DNA from: Phyllostachys edulis
Lineage: Eukaryota; Streptophyta; Magnoliopsida; Poales; Poaceae
NCBI GenBank assembly: GCA_036346405.1
Contig: CM070553.1
Location: 74,092,976 to 74,156,975, forward strand
Direction: 5' to 3'
DNA: 64,000 nucleotides
Part shown: piece by piece, positions 1 to 12,269 of the stretch
How the letters are laid out: every line of letters begins with the position of its first letter
How positions within the stretch are numbered: the stretch's first letter is position 1
The notes under the pieces: model-generated
Seen by the model: the letters and a program-made list of their open reading frames with translations, nothing else
Databases searched by the model: none
Told to the model about the DNA's origin: nothing
Translations under genes and position numbers: made by a program

Positions 1-525
1 AGTGGGCCGAATCGGAGATGGATGCGGCCAAAATCAGAGCTTTGTCGACTCCGAGAAGATCCCGAAGAAGGAATTCATGAAGTGGATCGAGGCTTCCGGG
101 CAGCATTGGCTGTCGGGTGAGATTGGGCAAATTTCTATCTTCTAAGCGCTCTGTGAGTGTGGTCTTCGATTGCCTGCTCACCCTTTCCTCACGCTCGTGC
201 TCGAACACTTCGGTGTGGAGTTGGTGAACCTTGTTCCCAACTCCATTACGATGCTTGGAGTGTTCGTGTACTTATGCGAGGCCTACTTGGGGATTCTGGC
301 CGACTTGGAGTTGTTCCAGTACTTCTATGGAATGACCAAGCTGCCCGGGGTCGCCGGTAGTTGCAGTCTGAAGATCCACGACGGGAAGTCGAAGGAGTAC
401 ATTCAGATGTTTACCCGGTCGTCGTGGCCGGGGTGGAAGAAGAGGTGGTTCTATTGGGAGATCACCAATGAGGACAGCCTCTCCTTCGCTGGGAAATCGG
501 CCGAGAAGATCTCTACCTGGGATTC
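1..525 (+). pseudogene. N-terminal part of PF04195 (Transposase_28, 'putative gypsy type transposon') protein
   Basis: From about 170 the + strand reads a protein starting MPAHPFLTLVLEHFGVELVN, then PNSITMLGVFVYLCEAYLGI and later a WKKRWFYWEI block. This is the hallmark layout of PF04195 proteins in grasses (histidine-Pro-Phe start, VHLCE-like block, WF(Y) block). Upstream, 50-130 reads EKIPKKEFMKWIEASGQHWL in another frame, so at least one frameshift or an intron lies near 140-170. The gene is cut at 525 by the start of an LTR (TGTAACG). The C-terminal half of a gene of the same kind is at 36476-38458, so the two are probably pieces of one antisense accessory ORF of an old Tat-lineage gypsy element. 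The middle of the protein is missing, so a simple insertion does not explain everything. Confidence 0.72.
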
Positions 526-1763
526 TGTAACGTCTCGTTTGTACAGAGTTCTTGAAGTTTTCAAAATAAAAAGAACCATTTGATTTTGTTGAGAGTTCAA
601 AGCTTAACTTTAGATTTTAAAAGAGCTTTAATTAGCTAAACCAAACTTCAACTAGATTAGTTCGGTTTCTTCTGGAGTTTGTTGGAGTTTTCCTTTTCTC
701 TTTTTGCTCTGTGAGCCTTTTAGCTTGGCTTCTCCCATCCAGGACCTCTTCTGTGTCTGGACCTCTCCCTCTTGGTCCAGACCTCCTTTGTGTTGGACCT
801 CCCCGTGCGCTTATGGACCTCCTTGTGTCCATATCGAGCTCCTTTTGAACGTCCCCTTGTTCATTCGAACCTTTTCAGGTTCAAATGGACCTTCCTAGAG
901 TTCCTTTAGACCTTCCCTTTGGAGATCTTAACCGTTCAGACCTTCCCTTTGTTAGATCTGACCGTTAGGACCTCCCCTTTGGAGATCTTAACCGTTCAAA
1001 CCTCCCCTTTGTTAGATCTGACCGTTAGGACCTCCCCTTTGGAGATCTTAACCATTCAGACCTCTCCTTTGTTAGATCTGATCGTTAGGACCTCCCCTTT
1101 GGAGATCTTAACTGTTCAGACCTCTCCTTTGTTAGATCTGACCGTTAGGACCTCCCCTTTGGAGATCTTAACCGTTCAGACCTCCCCTTTGTGAGATCTG
1201 ACCGTTAGGACCTCCCCTTTGGAGATCTTAACCGTTCAGACCTCCCCTTTGTTAGATCCGATCGTTAGGACCTCCCCTTTGGAGATCTTAACCGTTCAGA
1301 CCCCCCTTTGTTAGATCCGATCGTTAGGACCTCCCCTTTGGAGATCTTAACAGTTCAGACCTCCCCTTTGTTAGATCAGACCGTTAGGACCTCCCATTTG
1401 GAGATCTTAACCGTTCAGACCTCCGTTGTGTGGTTCTGACCGTCAGGACCTCCCCTTTGTGGATCTGACCCTCAGGACCTCCCCGTTGTTGTGTCTTTTG
1501 GACCTCGTGTCCATAGGACCTCCCCGTGGTTGTGTCTTTTGGACCTCGTGTCCATAGGACCTCCTCTTTGTGTGTCTTTTGGACCTCTTTGCCCTCAGGA
1601 CCTCCTCGAATTCCCTTACTCTTTGTAGTTTGGACCTCCTCTGAGGTCGAGAACCCTTTTGTAGTTCAGACCTCCTTCGAGGTCTAGGTCCCTTTGTGTT
1701 TAGACCTCCTTGTAGGTCTAGACTTTTTTCCTTGTGTTTAGACCTCCTTTGAGGTTTAGATCC
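526..1763 (+). mobile_element. LTR-D, first part (5' end and U3 array)
   Basis: An LTR of the TGTAAC family starts at 526 (TGTAACGTCTCG). Its first 150 bp resemble the starts at 40544 (+) and at 15295 (minus): an 'aaaataaaaagaacca' segment followed by 'gagagttcaaagctta'. From about 720 it becomes a dense GACCTCC-rich U3. CACTA-1 interrupts it at 1764, and it resumes at 13750. The expected 5 bp duplication (GATTC, 521-525) has no visible partner because the far end of the LTR is lost. Confidence 0.72.
903..1440 (+). repeat. 60 bp tandem array in LTR-D U3 (about 9 copies)
   Basis: The unit GTTAGGACCTCCCCTTTGG...GATCTTAACC...GACCTCCCCTTTGTTAGATCTGACC repeats with exact 60 bp period from 961 to 1260, then with single-base slips. 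Each unit is two related 30 bp halves. Because 60 is a multiple of 3, one + frame is open and reads a 20-residue repeat (LEILTVQTSP + LLDLTVRTSP). The same unit occurs in LTR-A and, reversed, in element E. Confidence 0.92.
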
Positions 1764-1779
1764 CACTACTACAGGAAGC

Positions 1780-2150
1780 CACATTACAGACGGTTCGAAT
1801 CGTCATCATGCATTTGCTTCCAACCGCCTATGTTTGTTGGTATGTGATATGAGCCATTATCACATACGGTAAAACACCGTGCGTGATATAATATCACTGA
1901 CGGTTTTACTAAAAACCGCTCAGGAAGGCTAGTATCACAGACAGTTTGGACTAAAAACCATCTGTGATATGGGAATATCACAGACGGTTTTAAAGAAAAA
2001 CCGTATGTGATTTGTGAATATCACAGACGACTTTTGTTAAGAACCGTCTGTGATCGGTTCAGTGATATTACGTATCACGAGCGGTTTTAGTTGAAACCGC
2101 TGCGGATATCGCCTTCTGACGGTTTTAACAAAAACCGTCTGTGATAGCTC
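1780..2150. repeat. Left subterminal repeats of CACTA-1
   Basis: At least six copies of short inverted motifs built on TATCACAGACGGTTTT and AAAACCGTCTGTGATA in both orientations. In CACTA elements such subterminal arrays are the binding sites of the second element protein (TnpA-like) and are needed for excision; that role is known for the family and not shown here. Confidence 0.9.
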
Positions 2151-2159
2151 ATACCCACG

Positions 2160-2500
2160 ACCACAATTTTCTTTGTTTTTCGGCTAGCCTCGGGAATTGC
2201 TAGCCATGCCCTCTGAAAACAAGCATGCACAAAAACAGATTCAAGCATGCACAAAAGCAGATTCATTAGAGGTAATCAATTGTTGACAACTCAAAGTGAT
2301 CATTACTCAAAATAAATTACAAAAGATCGCATTTGTTCAAGTATTGTCGCTATAGTTACAACTGGATTACAATTGTTTACGTTGAGAGGTGTCGACGGGG
2401 TGATGCTCTCGGTTGGCGACGGAGTGAAACACTCCATTGTCGTTAATGATTTCTGTGTTGATAAAGGTGCAGAGCTTCCCTCGAATGTCCTTGATCTCTT
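2160..2500. other. Non-coding 3' flank of the second CACTA-1 gene
   Basis: Mixed-composition sequence between the left subterminal repeats and the end of the Ulp1-type gene. A short direct duplication of 'aagcatgcacaaaa...cagattca' lies at 2221-2266. No other feature is visible. Confidence 0.4.
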
Positions 2501-5500
2501 TCGCAACGAGTGAATCCCATTGTAAATCCAAGACCTATCGCTACCAAGAGTAAAGTGGTAAGCTATATATATTTAAATTTATAATTAGGAAATAATTATT
2601 TCGAGATTGACAAACCTCAGGATCCTTCTTCCTAGCTCTAAGGATTAGCTGCATATGATAGCGCACGAGATTGCACATAACTCATCATCTTTTTTTTGGC
2701 GGCCTTCGCAAAAATAGAATTACATATATAGGTATAGTCGGTTCGAGACGCGTTATTATGAAGTATGATATAGGATTATCGTGTTGTAGCGCGTACCGGA
2801 AAATCCATCCTATGTGTTAGTTGGGCGCTCTTTCCATTGTATATTCCTTTGTTGGCAACATAATTGATGAACGACCTACATGATTCGAAAAAGTTATCCT
2901 CGGCCATTTCAAATGAATGAAGATTACAATAGAGTTATGTAAGGAGGAAATGAGCATACCTCTCGAGTATTCCTCTTAGAATGCTGAAGTCGTGCTTGTT
3001 GCGGTTTAGGGAATCAAGGTATATCACATGGTTCCTCTTGGGTATAATAACTAAAAGGATCTAGTGGTACCTACTCATGTATGTCGCTATAGTCATTAAA
3101 CCTAAGTTCGTGCTGCGTATAAAGTACAAATGAAATTTGTATAGCAAGTAGTGACACTTACCCCTGGTTGTAGGGCACCACTATGTACTTCATGTTCGTC
3201 TGATGAAGCAATGACCTCGTTATGTATTTCTCGACGAAGGACGAGTCTTGTTGGATGGTTTGCAACGATACCACATGTGGGTCGAGGAAACCCACCGGTT
3301 CTTTCCATTCCGGACATTTTTCAAAGATGTATCTATACATAAGCAATGAGTTGTGATATTTATCGGTATTACATGAATGTAGAACTTGATTGTACGCACT
3401 TACAGTGTCCAACATCATAAAAGCGAGACGTTGAGGCCAACGAGGTTGAATAGTTCATATAAGTCGTTGAAGCCCACGATGAAGTACCTCGTCCGTTGAA
3501 GAAATGCTTGTCCTCAGATTCGACGGTGATTCGATGATCGCACCCTTCTTTTGGGTCTTGTCCAAGTACCGTGCATGCAAAGCCCGACAAGCATATCCGG
3601 CGTGCAATATCTGCGTCGAGCACAACGGTTTTCCGATGATGTAGTTCCCAGGTATCGCGGACTTCCCGGACTTCCCGGACTTGGGAGGCGCCTTAACGTT
3701 CCTTGATTTCGATTTGGCCTTAGCGATTGGCAGCGTCTTTTTGTGAGACAACTCGGGAACCGATACATCGGCACGCTTTTGCTATTCCTTCGGCGTCTTC
3801 TCCACGGGAATCGAAGAGGTGGCCTTCTGAGGCGAAACATGAGGTGGAGTCATCGAGAGTCCCGTTGGAGAGGAATGGTTGTGTCCAGATCGCGGCACTG
3901 CTGGGTCCAGGGCGATGTTGTTCTTGGGCCACTGGATAAAAGAGTGGACGGCATCCCCTAGTGTTATGATCTCTTCGTTCGGGCGAATCTTCAGCGAGAT
4001 GGCTCGGAAATTGACATGTACCATATTCACCTAGACCTTGGCATAACCCTGCGCCAGCTGGGCACCGTGCTGCACTGCCCCTTCCTCGTATGCCATCCCC
4101 TGCGCAGCCTCAATACAAAGGGACCCATCCATCCTCACTTGGAGCTTGCACAGTGTCGGCTCCTATAAAACGATACGCAATTAGCTAAGGCGTCCTATAG
4201 GTCTATCTTTGGTGCATTCCATAGATGTACGTTACCTTGATGTCGTCTATCGGTAATCGGATGTCGTCTATCGGTAATCGGACGTCGTCATGTTCAGAAT
4301 TATGCGCGGACGCGACGCTACTCCGACGTCGAGGAGGACTGCCTCCCGAATTAACGGGCGACTTGCATCACCGCTCAGAGTATCTCCATTTGACCTGCAA
4401 TGTCTGCTATCTTTTCTTCAAATTTGTTAGTAATCATCTGCACCAACCGGTCATCATGCTCGCCTTGGATCTCTTCCTACTCCTATACGCAAGAGTCGCT
4501 CGCGAATCCATGACTCCAAGGTACGTTAACCCCAAGGCCTCGCGTGCGACCCGGTGCTCCTTGTTTCCCAAGGTCGTAGATAGTATATCCTTCTCCTCCT
4601 ATGCGCATGGAAGGAGCCTTGGGAAGCTTGGGCGATCAAGTCACGCCGCAAGAGGTCATCATGTTATTATAGACACTATGAAGTTATGGACTTATTAACT
4701 AGGTAGTTCAACATATTTACCACACGCTTGGGACACTTCCGGTCTCGCCGGGTTTGTGAAAGAGATGCTGCCCAAGACGAGACTTTTGCCCTCGCTTAAC
4801 CAAATTTTAGGGAACGCTGGTCTGTGACATCGAAACGGGTTCGCTCCTCCGCCGCCCATTCCTCAGATTTACCCGCGTGCATCTGGCCGTGTGAAGTCTG
4901 TCTTGGTGAGTGTTTCAGGTGTCCGAGAGCTTTGTGCGCCGCGACTTTGCTCCTTAAATTCGCCGTCATTTTCATAGCCACAAAGGTGTCCCATGCTTCC
5001 GCGCCAAGAATCTATACTACGCTGAAGGCGTTTGACCCGTGTTCACGACGTCGTGACAAGAATGCTCTTGAAGGTCCTCCACGATTTATCCATCGTGAGC
5101 ATCGCCGTCCGCCGCACGCGTGCTACATCTCGCTCGAATAGTGAACTTCTCCGAAAGTTCTGTCACTGCAGCGCCTTTCGCTTCTTTCGTCAGGTCCTTC
5201 CACCTTGGTGTGGTGATGGGGACCCATTCCCTTCCAAGTATCACGCAGATGGTCCGGAATCTCGCCGCTGATCTCTTGGGACTCAGAGGGACCCCAAAGT
5301 CGCTGACCTCCGTGATGACCAGTCGGCCCAAAGGCATTTTCGATTGTCCTCTGCCATCTCGCTTCCGTGTCATTATCGTCGACGGTGACGGCGGCCTCGT
5401 CGGCGCCTCTTCCATCTGCGGCGTTGGTGTTGGCGGCCTCGTCGGCGCCTCTTCCATCTGCGGCGTCGGTGTTGGCGCCTCTTCCATCTGCGGCGAAGAC

Positions 5501-5514
5501 GGTACCTCTGCCAT
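2500..5514 (-). pseudogene. Second CACTA protein (Transposase_24-like N-terminus, Ulp1/C48 peptidase-like C-terminus)
   Basis: Minus-strand gene in several frames. At 5514 it opens with a Pro-rich repeated leader (PQMEEAPT repeats), then RSAARFRTICVILGREWVPI and KDLTKEAKGAAVTELSEKF, typical of plant transposase_24 proteins. At 4440-4380 it reads RLVQMITNKFEEKIADIAGQ, a coiled segment. At 4030-3455 come SFIQWPKNNIAL and then GNYIIGKPLCS, ACRALHARYLDKTQK. At 3418-3158 it reads DTVSAYNQ, CNTDKYHNSLLMYRYIFEKC and EKYITRSLLHQTNMKYIVVP. At about 3050-2990 an IIPKRNHVIYLDSLNRNKHD-like stretch matches the Asp-containing core of Ulp1-like cysteine proteases in CACTA second ORFs. Frame changes near 5090, 4030, 3450 and 3160 are a mix of introns and small indels. 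It is probably the DNA-binding, subterminal-repeat partner protein. Confidence 0.72.
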
Positions 5515-5559
5515 CTCGCTTACTTGCTATCTATATAAGTTACATATGCAATAAAATTT

Positions 5560-6344
5560 ATTGCAAGTGTCCCAAATTAACATATACATTTAAACTTAAT
5601 AATATGCTCAACATGTGCAATATTAGCAAATAATCATAATTAATTCCAGCATAAATATGAAACAATTAATCTCAGGAAGAAGTACAGAGGTTGACTATAG
5701 AGATCAAGATGGCAAATGAAAAGTTGAATAAGCTCATACAGACTACTAACATTCCTAACACTCCTTAATCCACCAGCTTCTATTCTAACACTCCTAACAT
5801 TCCTTAATCCACCATCTTCTCTTGTGATCTTTGTATAGATAGAAACTAGTGATACAAATCTTTGCCCAAGCCTACTTCATCGAGCTCGACACACTAGAGT
5901 GTACCATTTGCTTCGTGCCGTGGAGGATTGACACGAAGCAAAGGTACACTCAAGTGTGTCAGGATCGACGAAGAAAATGCTAAGCAAAGGTTTAATGCTT
6001 CATGTACGTAAGACTAGCCTTTAATGAAGACATAGAACTAGAATCAAGTAAAATGATCGGCGAAGGAAATGCTAAGCAAAGGTTTAATCCCAACATAGAA
6101 ACAAAATAGAATCAAGTAAAACTTTCTTTTTGGATTGTTGTAAAAATGCGCTTTTAGCAAAATTTCAGAATTAATCCCAACAAAATTAATTAGCATTAAA
6201 GCATAATTCCTAAAGAATTTAACACTCCTTAATCCACTAGCTTCTCTAAGGAAATGCGAAGGAATCCTGAGGCGGTTCTTAATAAGAACCGCCTGGATTA
6301 AACTCTCACTAATAAAAGGTCTAGAGATTAACAAAGGCACGTGA
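5560..6344. other. AT-rich intergenic part of CACTA-1 with local duplications
   Basis: No coding signal. It holds a near-tandem duplication of 'ctaacactccttaatccacca' (5755-5820), a direct duplication of 'gaaatgctaagcaaaggtttaat' separated by about 90 bp (near 5970 and 6065), and a long imperfect hairpin at 5850-6000, listed separately. Confidence 0.5.
5850..6000. repeat. Long imperfect foldback
   Basis: The inner arms 5888-5917 (GACACACTAGAGTGTACC...) and 5932-5960 (CACGAAGCAAAGGTACACTC...) pair over about 29 bp with a 14 nt loop (5918-5931) and few mismatches. Pairing continues more weakly outward (CTTCATCGAG against CTTCGTCGAT, and CTTTGC against CTTTGC), giving about 70 bp arms. The shape resembles a miRNA-like or siRNA-generating foldback. 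Confidence 0.7.
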
Positions 6345-7222
<878 letters not shown>

Positions 7223-8013
7223 CACTATTCCAACATATTGATTGATGATATTATGTGCTCTCGAAGGAGAGTAGCTAAAGAACAAGTCTTTGCCATCTCA
7301 ATCCTATTGTCTATACTCCTCATTAAATGAATATGATAATGTAAATTCAAACTATGAGCTCTAAACAATACTTTGCTTAAGCTGTCAAATGATCTCAATC
7401 ATAATCTAAAACAGATTAAACTTCCATCAAACAGAGGTTGACTACAGAGATCAAGATGGCAAATGAAAAGTTGAATGAGCTCATACTGAGACTACTAGAA
7501 GAATCACAAACTAGTCAATAGAACTGATCAATTTGCAATAGAACTATGAGCTCAACCGAAAGTAACCAATTAACAAAGACATCATATTGACAAGAGTAAG
7601 TAATACAATAGAGCTCAAGTATGAACTAACTATCACATTCAATCTCAAGATAAGACAGAGTTCATCACAGAGCATGTCAACAAAGCCCATCGATCAATTT
7701 GCAATGTAACTATGAGCTCAACCGAAAGTAACCAATTAACAAAGACATCATATTGATAGTAGCAAGTAATACAATAGAGCTCAAATATGAACTAACTATC
7801 ACATTCAATCTCAAGATAAGACAGAGTTCATCACGAGCATGTCAACAAAGCCCATCGATCAATTTGTAACATCTTGAGATAGATTCGTAAATCGAACTAA
7901 TACAGATCAAGGTATCAACTAGCACTGCAAATATATATATGCAAAGATCAACCGAACTGCCACAGAGGACCAATACTCACAGAGAGGATGCCGCACAAGA
8001 ACTCACGGTGCAA
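7223..8013. repeat. Second copy of the 878 bp tandem duplication
   Basis: Matches 6345-7222 from end to end with few substitutions, but without the expanded TA run, so it is about 790 bp. It has the same internal 165 bp repeats (near 7527, 7692 and 7857) and ends at 'cacaagaactcacggtgcaagg', where a GC-rich block begins. Confidence 0.88.
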
Positions 8014-8350
8014 GGAGGAGGCCGGTGCAGGGGAGGAGGCCGACGCGGGGAGGAGGGCGATGGGGGAGGAGGTCGACACGGGGAGGAGGACGGCGTGGGG
8101 AGAAGGCCGGTGCAGAGGGAGGAGGCCGACACGGGGAGGAGGACGGCGGCGTCGAGGTCAGAGGAGAACGGGGGCACCGAGGTCGGGGGCGACGGCACCG
8201 AGGTCGGGGGAGCCGAGGTCGGGGGCGGCGGCGCCGAGGTCATAGTCGGCGGTGAACGGGCAAGCCCTAAACCCTAGAGGAGGCGAACGAGCGTGCGAGA
8301 GCCTAAGGGGCGCGGGAGAGGAAGTGACAAGTGAGAGCAAAACCCTAGCG
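8010..8350 (-). promoter_or_regulatory. GC-rich leader region, probable 5' end of the minus-strand second gene
   Basis: A sharply GC-rich, purine-biased block (gaggaggccgac... on the + strand). On the minus strand it reads Pro/Ser/Ala-rich in several frames, next to 'aaccctag' motifs typical of plant 5' untranslated regions (8266-8278 and 8340-8347 region). It lies directly downstream, in minus orientation, of a cluster of subterminal-type repeats. The right end of the element has the same order: subterminal repeats and then a GC-rich block (13090-13330). I infer a transcription start zone; the Pro-rich frames are not supported as protein. Confidence 0.45.
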
Positions 8351-8369
8351 TTTCCCGCCTTATAGAAAG

Positions 8370-8585
8370 TATATCATGACGGTTTCGATGAGAACTGCTC
8401 AGGATAATAATATCACTGACGGTTCTATAATCTAACCGCCTGGTGATATTTCAGTATCACGCAGCGGTTCGATTATAGAACCGTCAGTGATATAATATCA
8501 CTGAGCGGTTCGCGACGTAAACCATCGTGATATTCTTATCACTGACGGTTGTATTATAAAACCGCTCGTGATAGCCTCGACAAAA
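8370..8585. repeat. Internal cluster of subterminal-type repeats in CACTA-1
   Basis: About six copies of TATCACTGACGGTTnTATnAnAACCGTCAGTGATA-type motifs, in both orientations, in the middle of the element and 5 kb from either terminus. No CACTA terminus lies beside it. It is placed like a promoter for the second gene. Confidence 0.85.
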
Positions 8586-8691
8586 CCGATGACAATGTGT
8601 GATATCCCGACAAAACATAGTGAACACGGTGACAAGTATGACGACAATCATGACAAGTCCATATGAATTGAACACGTGACAAGTATGATGA

Positions 8692-8965
8692 CAAGTTCAT
8701 AACACATTTGACTTCAAAATTTCATATCTAATTCAACTCAACTCCAAATCAAGTGAAACCAATTTTGATACTCCACATTACAATGTACGCCCACATTGAC
8801 ATCAATATCAAATATGACAAGTCCATAACAAGTTCATAACACATTTGACTTCAAAATTTCATATCTAATTCAACTCAACTCCAAATCAAGTGAAACCAAT
8901 TTTGATTCTCCACATTACAATGTACGTCCACATTGACATCAGTATCAAATATGACAAGTCCATAA
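8692..8965. repeat. 137 bp tandem dimer
   Basis: 'caagttcataacacatttgacttcaaaa...' at 8692 repeats at 8829 (137 bp offset) with two or three differences. It lies between the internal repeat cluster and the 3' end of the transposase gene. Nothing else is visible in 8590-9070. Confidence 0.88.
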
Positions 8966-9070
8966 CACATCAACACATGACAAATTCACGTTGACATCAA
9001 AATATATGAGAGATTACAAGTCCATAACACATGATGTTATGGAATAAATTAATTACATTGGAGTAAATTC

Positions 9071-12000
9071 TTAATTAAAATATAGGCCTTCGTGATGATC
9101 GACGCACATATAGCTAGCTTCCTCACTGGGTTCTTCCTCGAGCCTAATGCCGTTTCCGAAAGGAGGCAACTCGTCAAATTGATTGTATTCTTCCTCGTCC
9201 ACTACATTCTCAACTCCGACAATCCTCCTTTTTCCATGAAGAACTACGTGGTGCTTCTTATTTGCCGGGTCGGTTACATAGAAGACTTGAACAACTTGGT
9301 TAGCCAGTACAAATGGTTCGTCTTTGTATCCGACACGTTCGAGGTCCACGGTAGTGACGCCGTACTTGTCGACCTTCACCTGTGGGAGATGGACCCAACG
9401 GCACCAAATAGGGGATCTTGAAAAGCACGTAGTCGAGCTCCCATCTCTCCTCTATTTGCCCATAGTAGGGGCTCCTCATCCCATCGGCATTGAATGCATC
9501 TATGCGACACCGCATTGCTCGATCATGCTCTTCCTATCTTGAGTTGCCAGATAAAATGTGTACCCATTTATGTCGATCCTTGCCATGCGACAATTGTAAA
9601 TTGTGGCCCTCGTACAACCATAGCAACGATCATCACTTGATGACCTCCCAGTGATTCGCACCTTTAACCATTCGTTGAACCGACGGTTGTGCTCTCTCGT
9701 GATCCAAACCTCTGACCGGTCTGGATTCTGTTGGCGCACTATGTCTTTGTGCTCGTCGATGTACGGGGACACTTGGGTCATATGTTGCAAGACCGTGAAA
9801 TGGGCTTGAGCGTACGTATCCAGATCGGGAGTGATTGATTCCTTCCGATGGTCCCGATACCATCCAGTCTCCCCTCATGGCGAGATAGAGGCACACCTAT
9901 CGGTTCCACCTGAGCCATGTAGTTGACGCAGAACTCAATGACCTTTTCGGTTGCATAACCTTCGATGATGCTGCCCTCCGGTCGAGATCGATTCAGACGA
10001 GGACTTGAGAATTCCCATGTACCTCTTGAACGGGTACATATGACGAAGAACACAGGTCAGATATCTTTATCTCTTTCACAAGGTGAACAATGAGATGGAC
10101 CATGATATCGAAAAATGATGGAGGAAATACATCTCAAGATGACATAGAGTCGTCACCACCTCGGCTGCAGAGCATCTAGTCCTTGGGGATCAATGATCTT
10201 TCGAGCAATTGAGTTGAAAAATAACACGACCTCAAGATTGCCACTCGGACCTTGTTCGCAAGATACTTCTAATTGCATTAGGAAGCATTTGTGTCATCAA
10301 GACATGACAATCATGAGACTTCATACCAATTAATTTCAAATCTTGCATAGAAACAAGGTTCTTAATGTTAGCGGAGTAACCAAATGGGACTTTCACTCCA
10401 TGCAAGCTCGCACGATTCATTTCTCTCGGCCTTGGACAGAGTGTAGCAAGTCGGGGAAGGTACGCTCGTCTCAGTCGGTCTCTTCCGTGCTAACTCGGTC
10501 CTTATGTTCATATCAACCAAGTCACGCCGCATGCGTTAACACCATCCTTTGTTTTGCCACTAATGTTCAAGAAGAGACCAATCAAGCTATCACATACATT
10601 CTTCTCTATGTGCATGACGTCGATATAGTGGCTAACTTCTAAGTGCTCCCAATAAGGCAAGTCCCAAAAATTGACCGCTTCTTCCAGATGTTCTTCTCAC
10701 GGGTTCTTAATTTACGCCCTTCCCAAGCACAACATCGATATCCTTAACCATATCATAGACCTCTTTCCTCTAAAAGCCCTTGAGTGAATCGTTCTCCTTA
10801 TTTCCGTCGAATTGTTTTTTCATCTTGTAGTATGGGTGACTCGAAGGAACATACGGTGACGATATATACGCTTTTCTTGCGAGTTGTTCACCATACACTC
10901 TCCGTAGCATCTAAGCAAAGGCGATGTGCTTTGGCTCATTTTGTATTGGGTCCGACAAAGTTACCAAGGGCAGGAAAATCATTGATGGTGCAAAACAACA
11001 TGGCGCGTAAAGTGAAGTTCTCTCGCTTGTACGCATCCCATACCTGCACCCTTCGCTCCACAAGGTCACAAGATCTTCCAAAGAATGGTGCTAGGTACAC
11101 ATCAATATCATTCCTAGGTTGCTTCGCCCTTGGATAAGTAGTGACATCAAAATATACTTCGCTTCATACACGACCAAGGAGGAAGGTTGTACATACATAG
11201 ATTCACGGGCCAGTGCTATGTCGGCCGCTCATGTTACCGAAAGGATTCATTCCATCTCAGACTCAACCCTAACTTTATGTTCCTCGTTCCAAGACCGAAC
11301 TCTTCAAGCTCGATCGAAGTTTCTCCATTAGGCGTAATCGGCAGGTGTCTTAGCATTCCATCTCTCTTACGCTCCTCGAGTGCCAACGCAGCAATCTTGC
11401 CTCCTTTGGGTTCGCAAATAAACGCTTCAAACGTGGGATCACAGCAGATACCACAACATCTTAGCAGAGGTCCTTGCTTCACCTTAGCGAAGATTTCGAC
11501 GCTTGTATCGGGATGCTTTGCACATGTGACATACATGCATGTCGCATACTCTTTACGGTAGAGGATACAATCGTTCGGACATGCATGTATTCTTTCTACT
11601 TCCATTCCCAATGGACAAATAACCTTCTTTGCTTGATAAGTGGTCTTTGGGCAACACGTTTCCCTCGGAAGGATGTCCGCTAGAGATCTAACAACGCCGT
11701 GAAACTCTTATCGGACCAACCATTGCTTGCCTTCAATTTCAGCAGTTCAAGCATGGTTGACAACCTTGTATATTCCGCTTGCAACCAGGAACAAAGGTCT
11801 CACCGAGTCCTCCCTAAAGCCCTCGAATTTACAAAACCCTCTCTCACTGTAGTTCTCTTCTGCATCGCATAGCATCTGATCCGGATTGTCATCGTGCCAC
11901 CTATCCTCATCAAAAGCACAGTCCATATCCGGGAAATCGTTGACTTCCTCGGCGATGTCGTCATTATTAACTTCTGGTATAATATGCTCTTCACCGTGAC

Positions 12001-12226
12001 TGGTCCAACATGTATACCCTTTTTTGAAACCCCTTTGAATCAAGTGCGCTTCGATCTGCGCCGCGTTGTTAAACATCTTCAGATTACCGCAATCAATGCA
12101 TGGACAGTACATAAAATTTATCCCCTTCTTCAACATATCCTGCTCAGCGGCTCTTCTAAAAGCAACCACGCCATTAATGTACTCTTGACTCACACGGTTC
12201 ACACCGTACATCCAGTTTCGATCCAT
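9071..12226 (-). pseudogene. CACTA transposase (TNP2/TnpD type)
   Basis: The minus strand, starting at 12226, reads MDRNWMYGVNRVSQEYINGV and CPCIDCGN: the transposase-associated domain that opens TNP2 proteins. At 11611-11234 it gives CPNDCILYRKEYA and C-x-x-C pairs. At about 11060-10950 it gives YKRENFTLRAMLFCTINDFP, and at about 10690-10560 HLEVSHYIDVMHIEKN: core TNP2 blocks. Then 10420-9790 gives LKLIGMKSHDCHVLM and EGYATEKVIEFCVNYMAQVE (DUF4218), and 9790-9071 gives VWITREHNRRFNEW, ERWELDYVLFKIPYLVPLG and RRIVGVENVVDEEEYNQFDE (DUF4216). All domains are in the normal order, over the normal length of about 3.2 kb. At least six frame breaks occur. The protein would cut and paste CACTA elements in the nucleus by recognising CACTA termini. 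Confidence 0.9.
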
Positions 12227-12269
12227 CTACACTACGCATGTAACAAACTAGTGTCAAATTGATTAGCGA

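Noticed and set aside
521..525. GATTC as a target-site duplication of LTR-D
   Set aside because: No second copy next to any LTR end in the window.
919..1194. Repetitive reading frame LEILTVQTSP... as a real repeat protein
   Set aside because: It follows from a 60 bp tandem array in an LTR; other copies are broken by slips. Recorded only as a property of the array.
4225..4698. 157-codon + strand frame in CACTA-1
   Set aside because: It is antisense to the coiled-coil part of the second CACTA gene and has no recognisable content.
7939..8340. Gly/Arg- and Pro-rich frames on both strands
   Set aside because: Compositional openness in a GC-rich, purine-biased block; no domain. The same applies to 54725-55341 and 55705-56425.
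9092..9421. 109-codon + strand frame
   Set aside because: Antisense shadow of the conserved DUF4216 part of the transposase.
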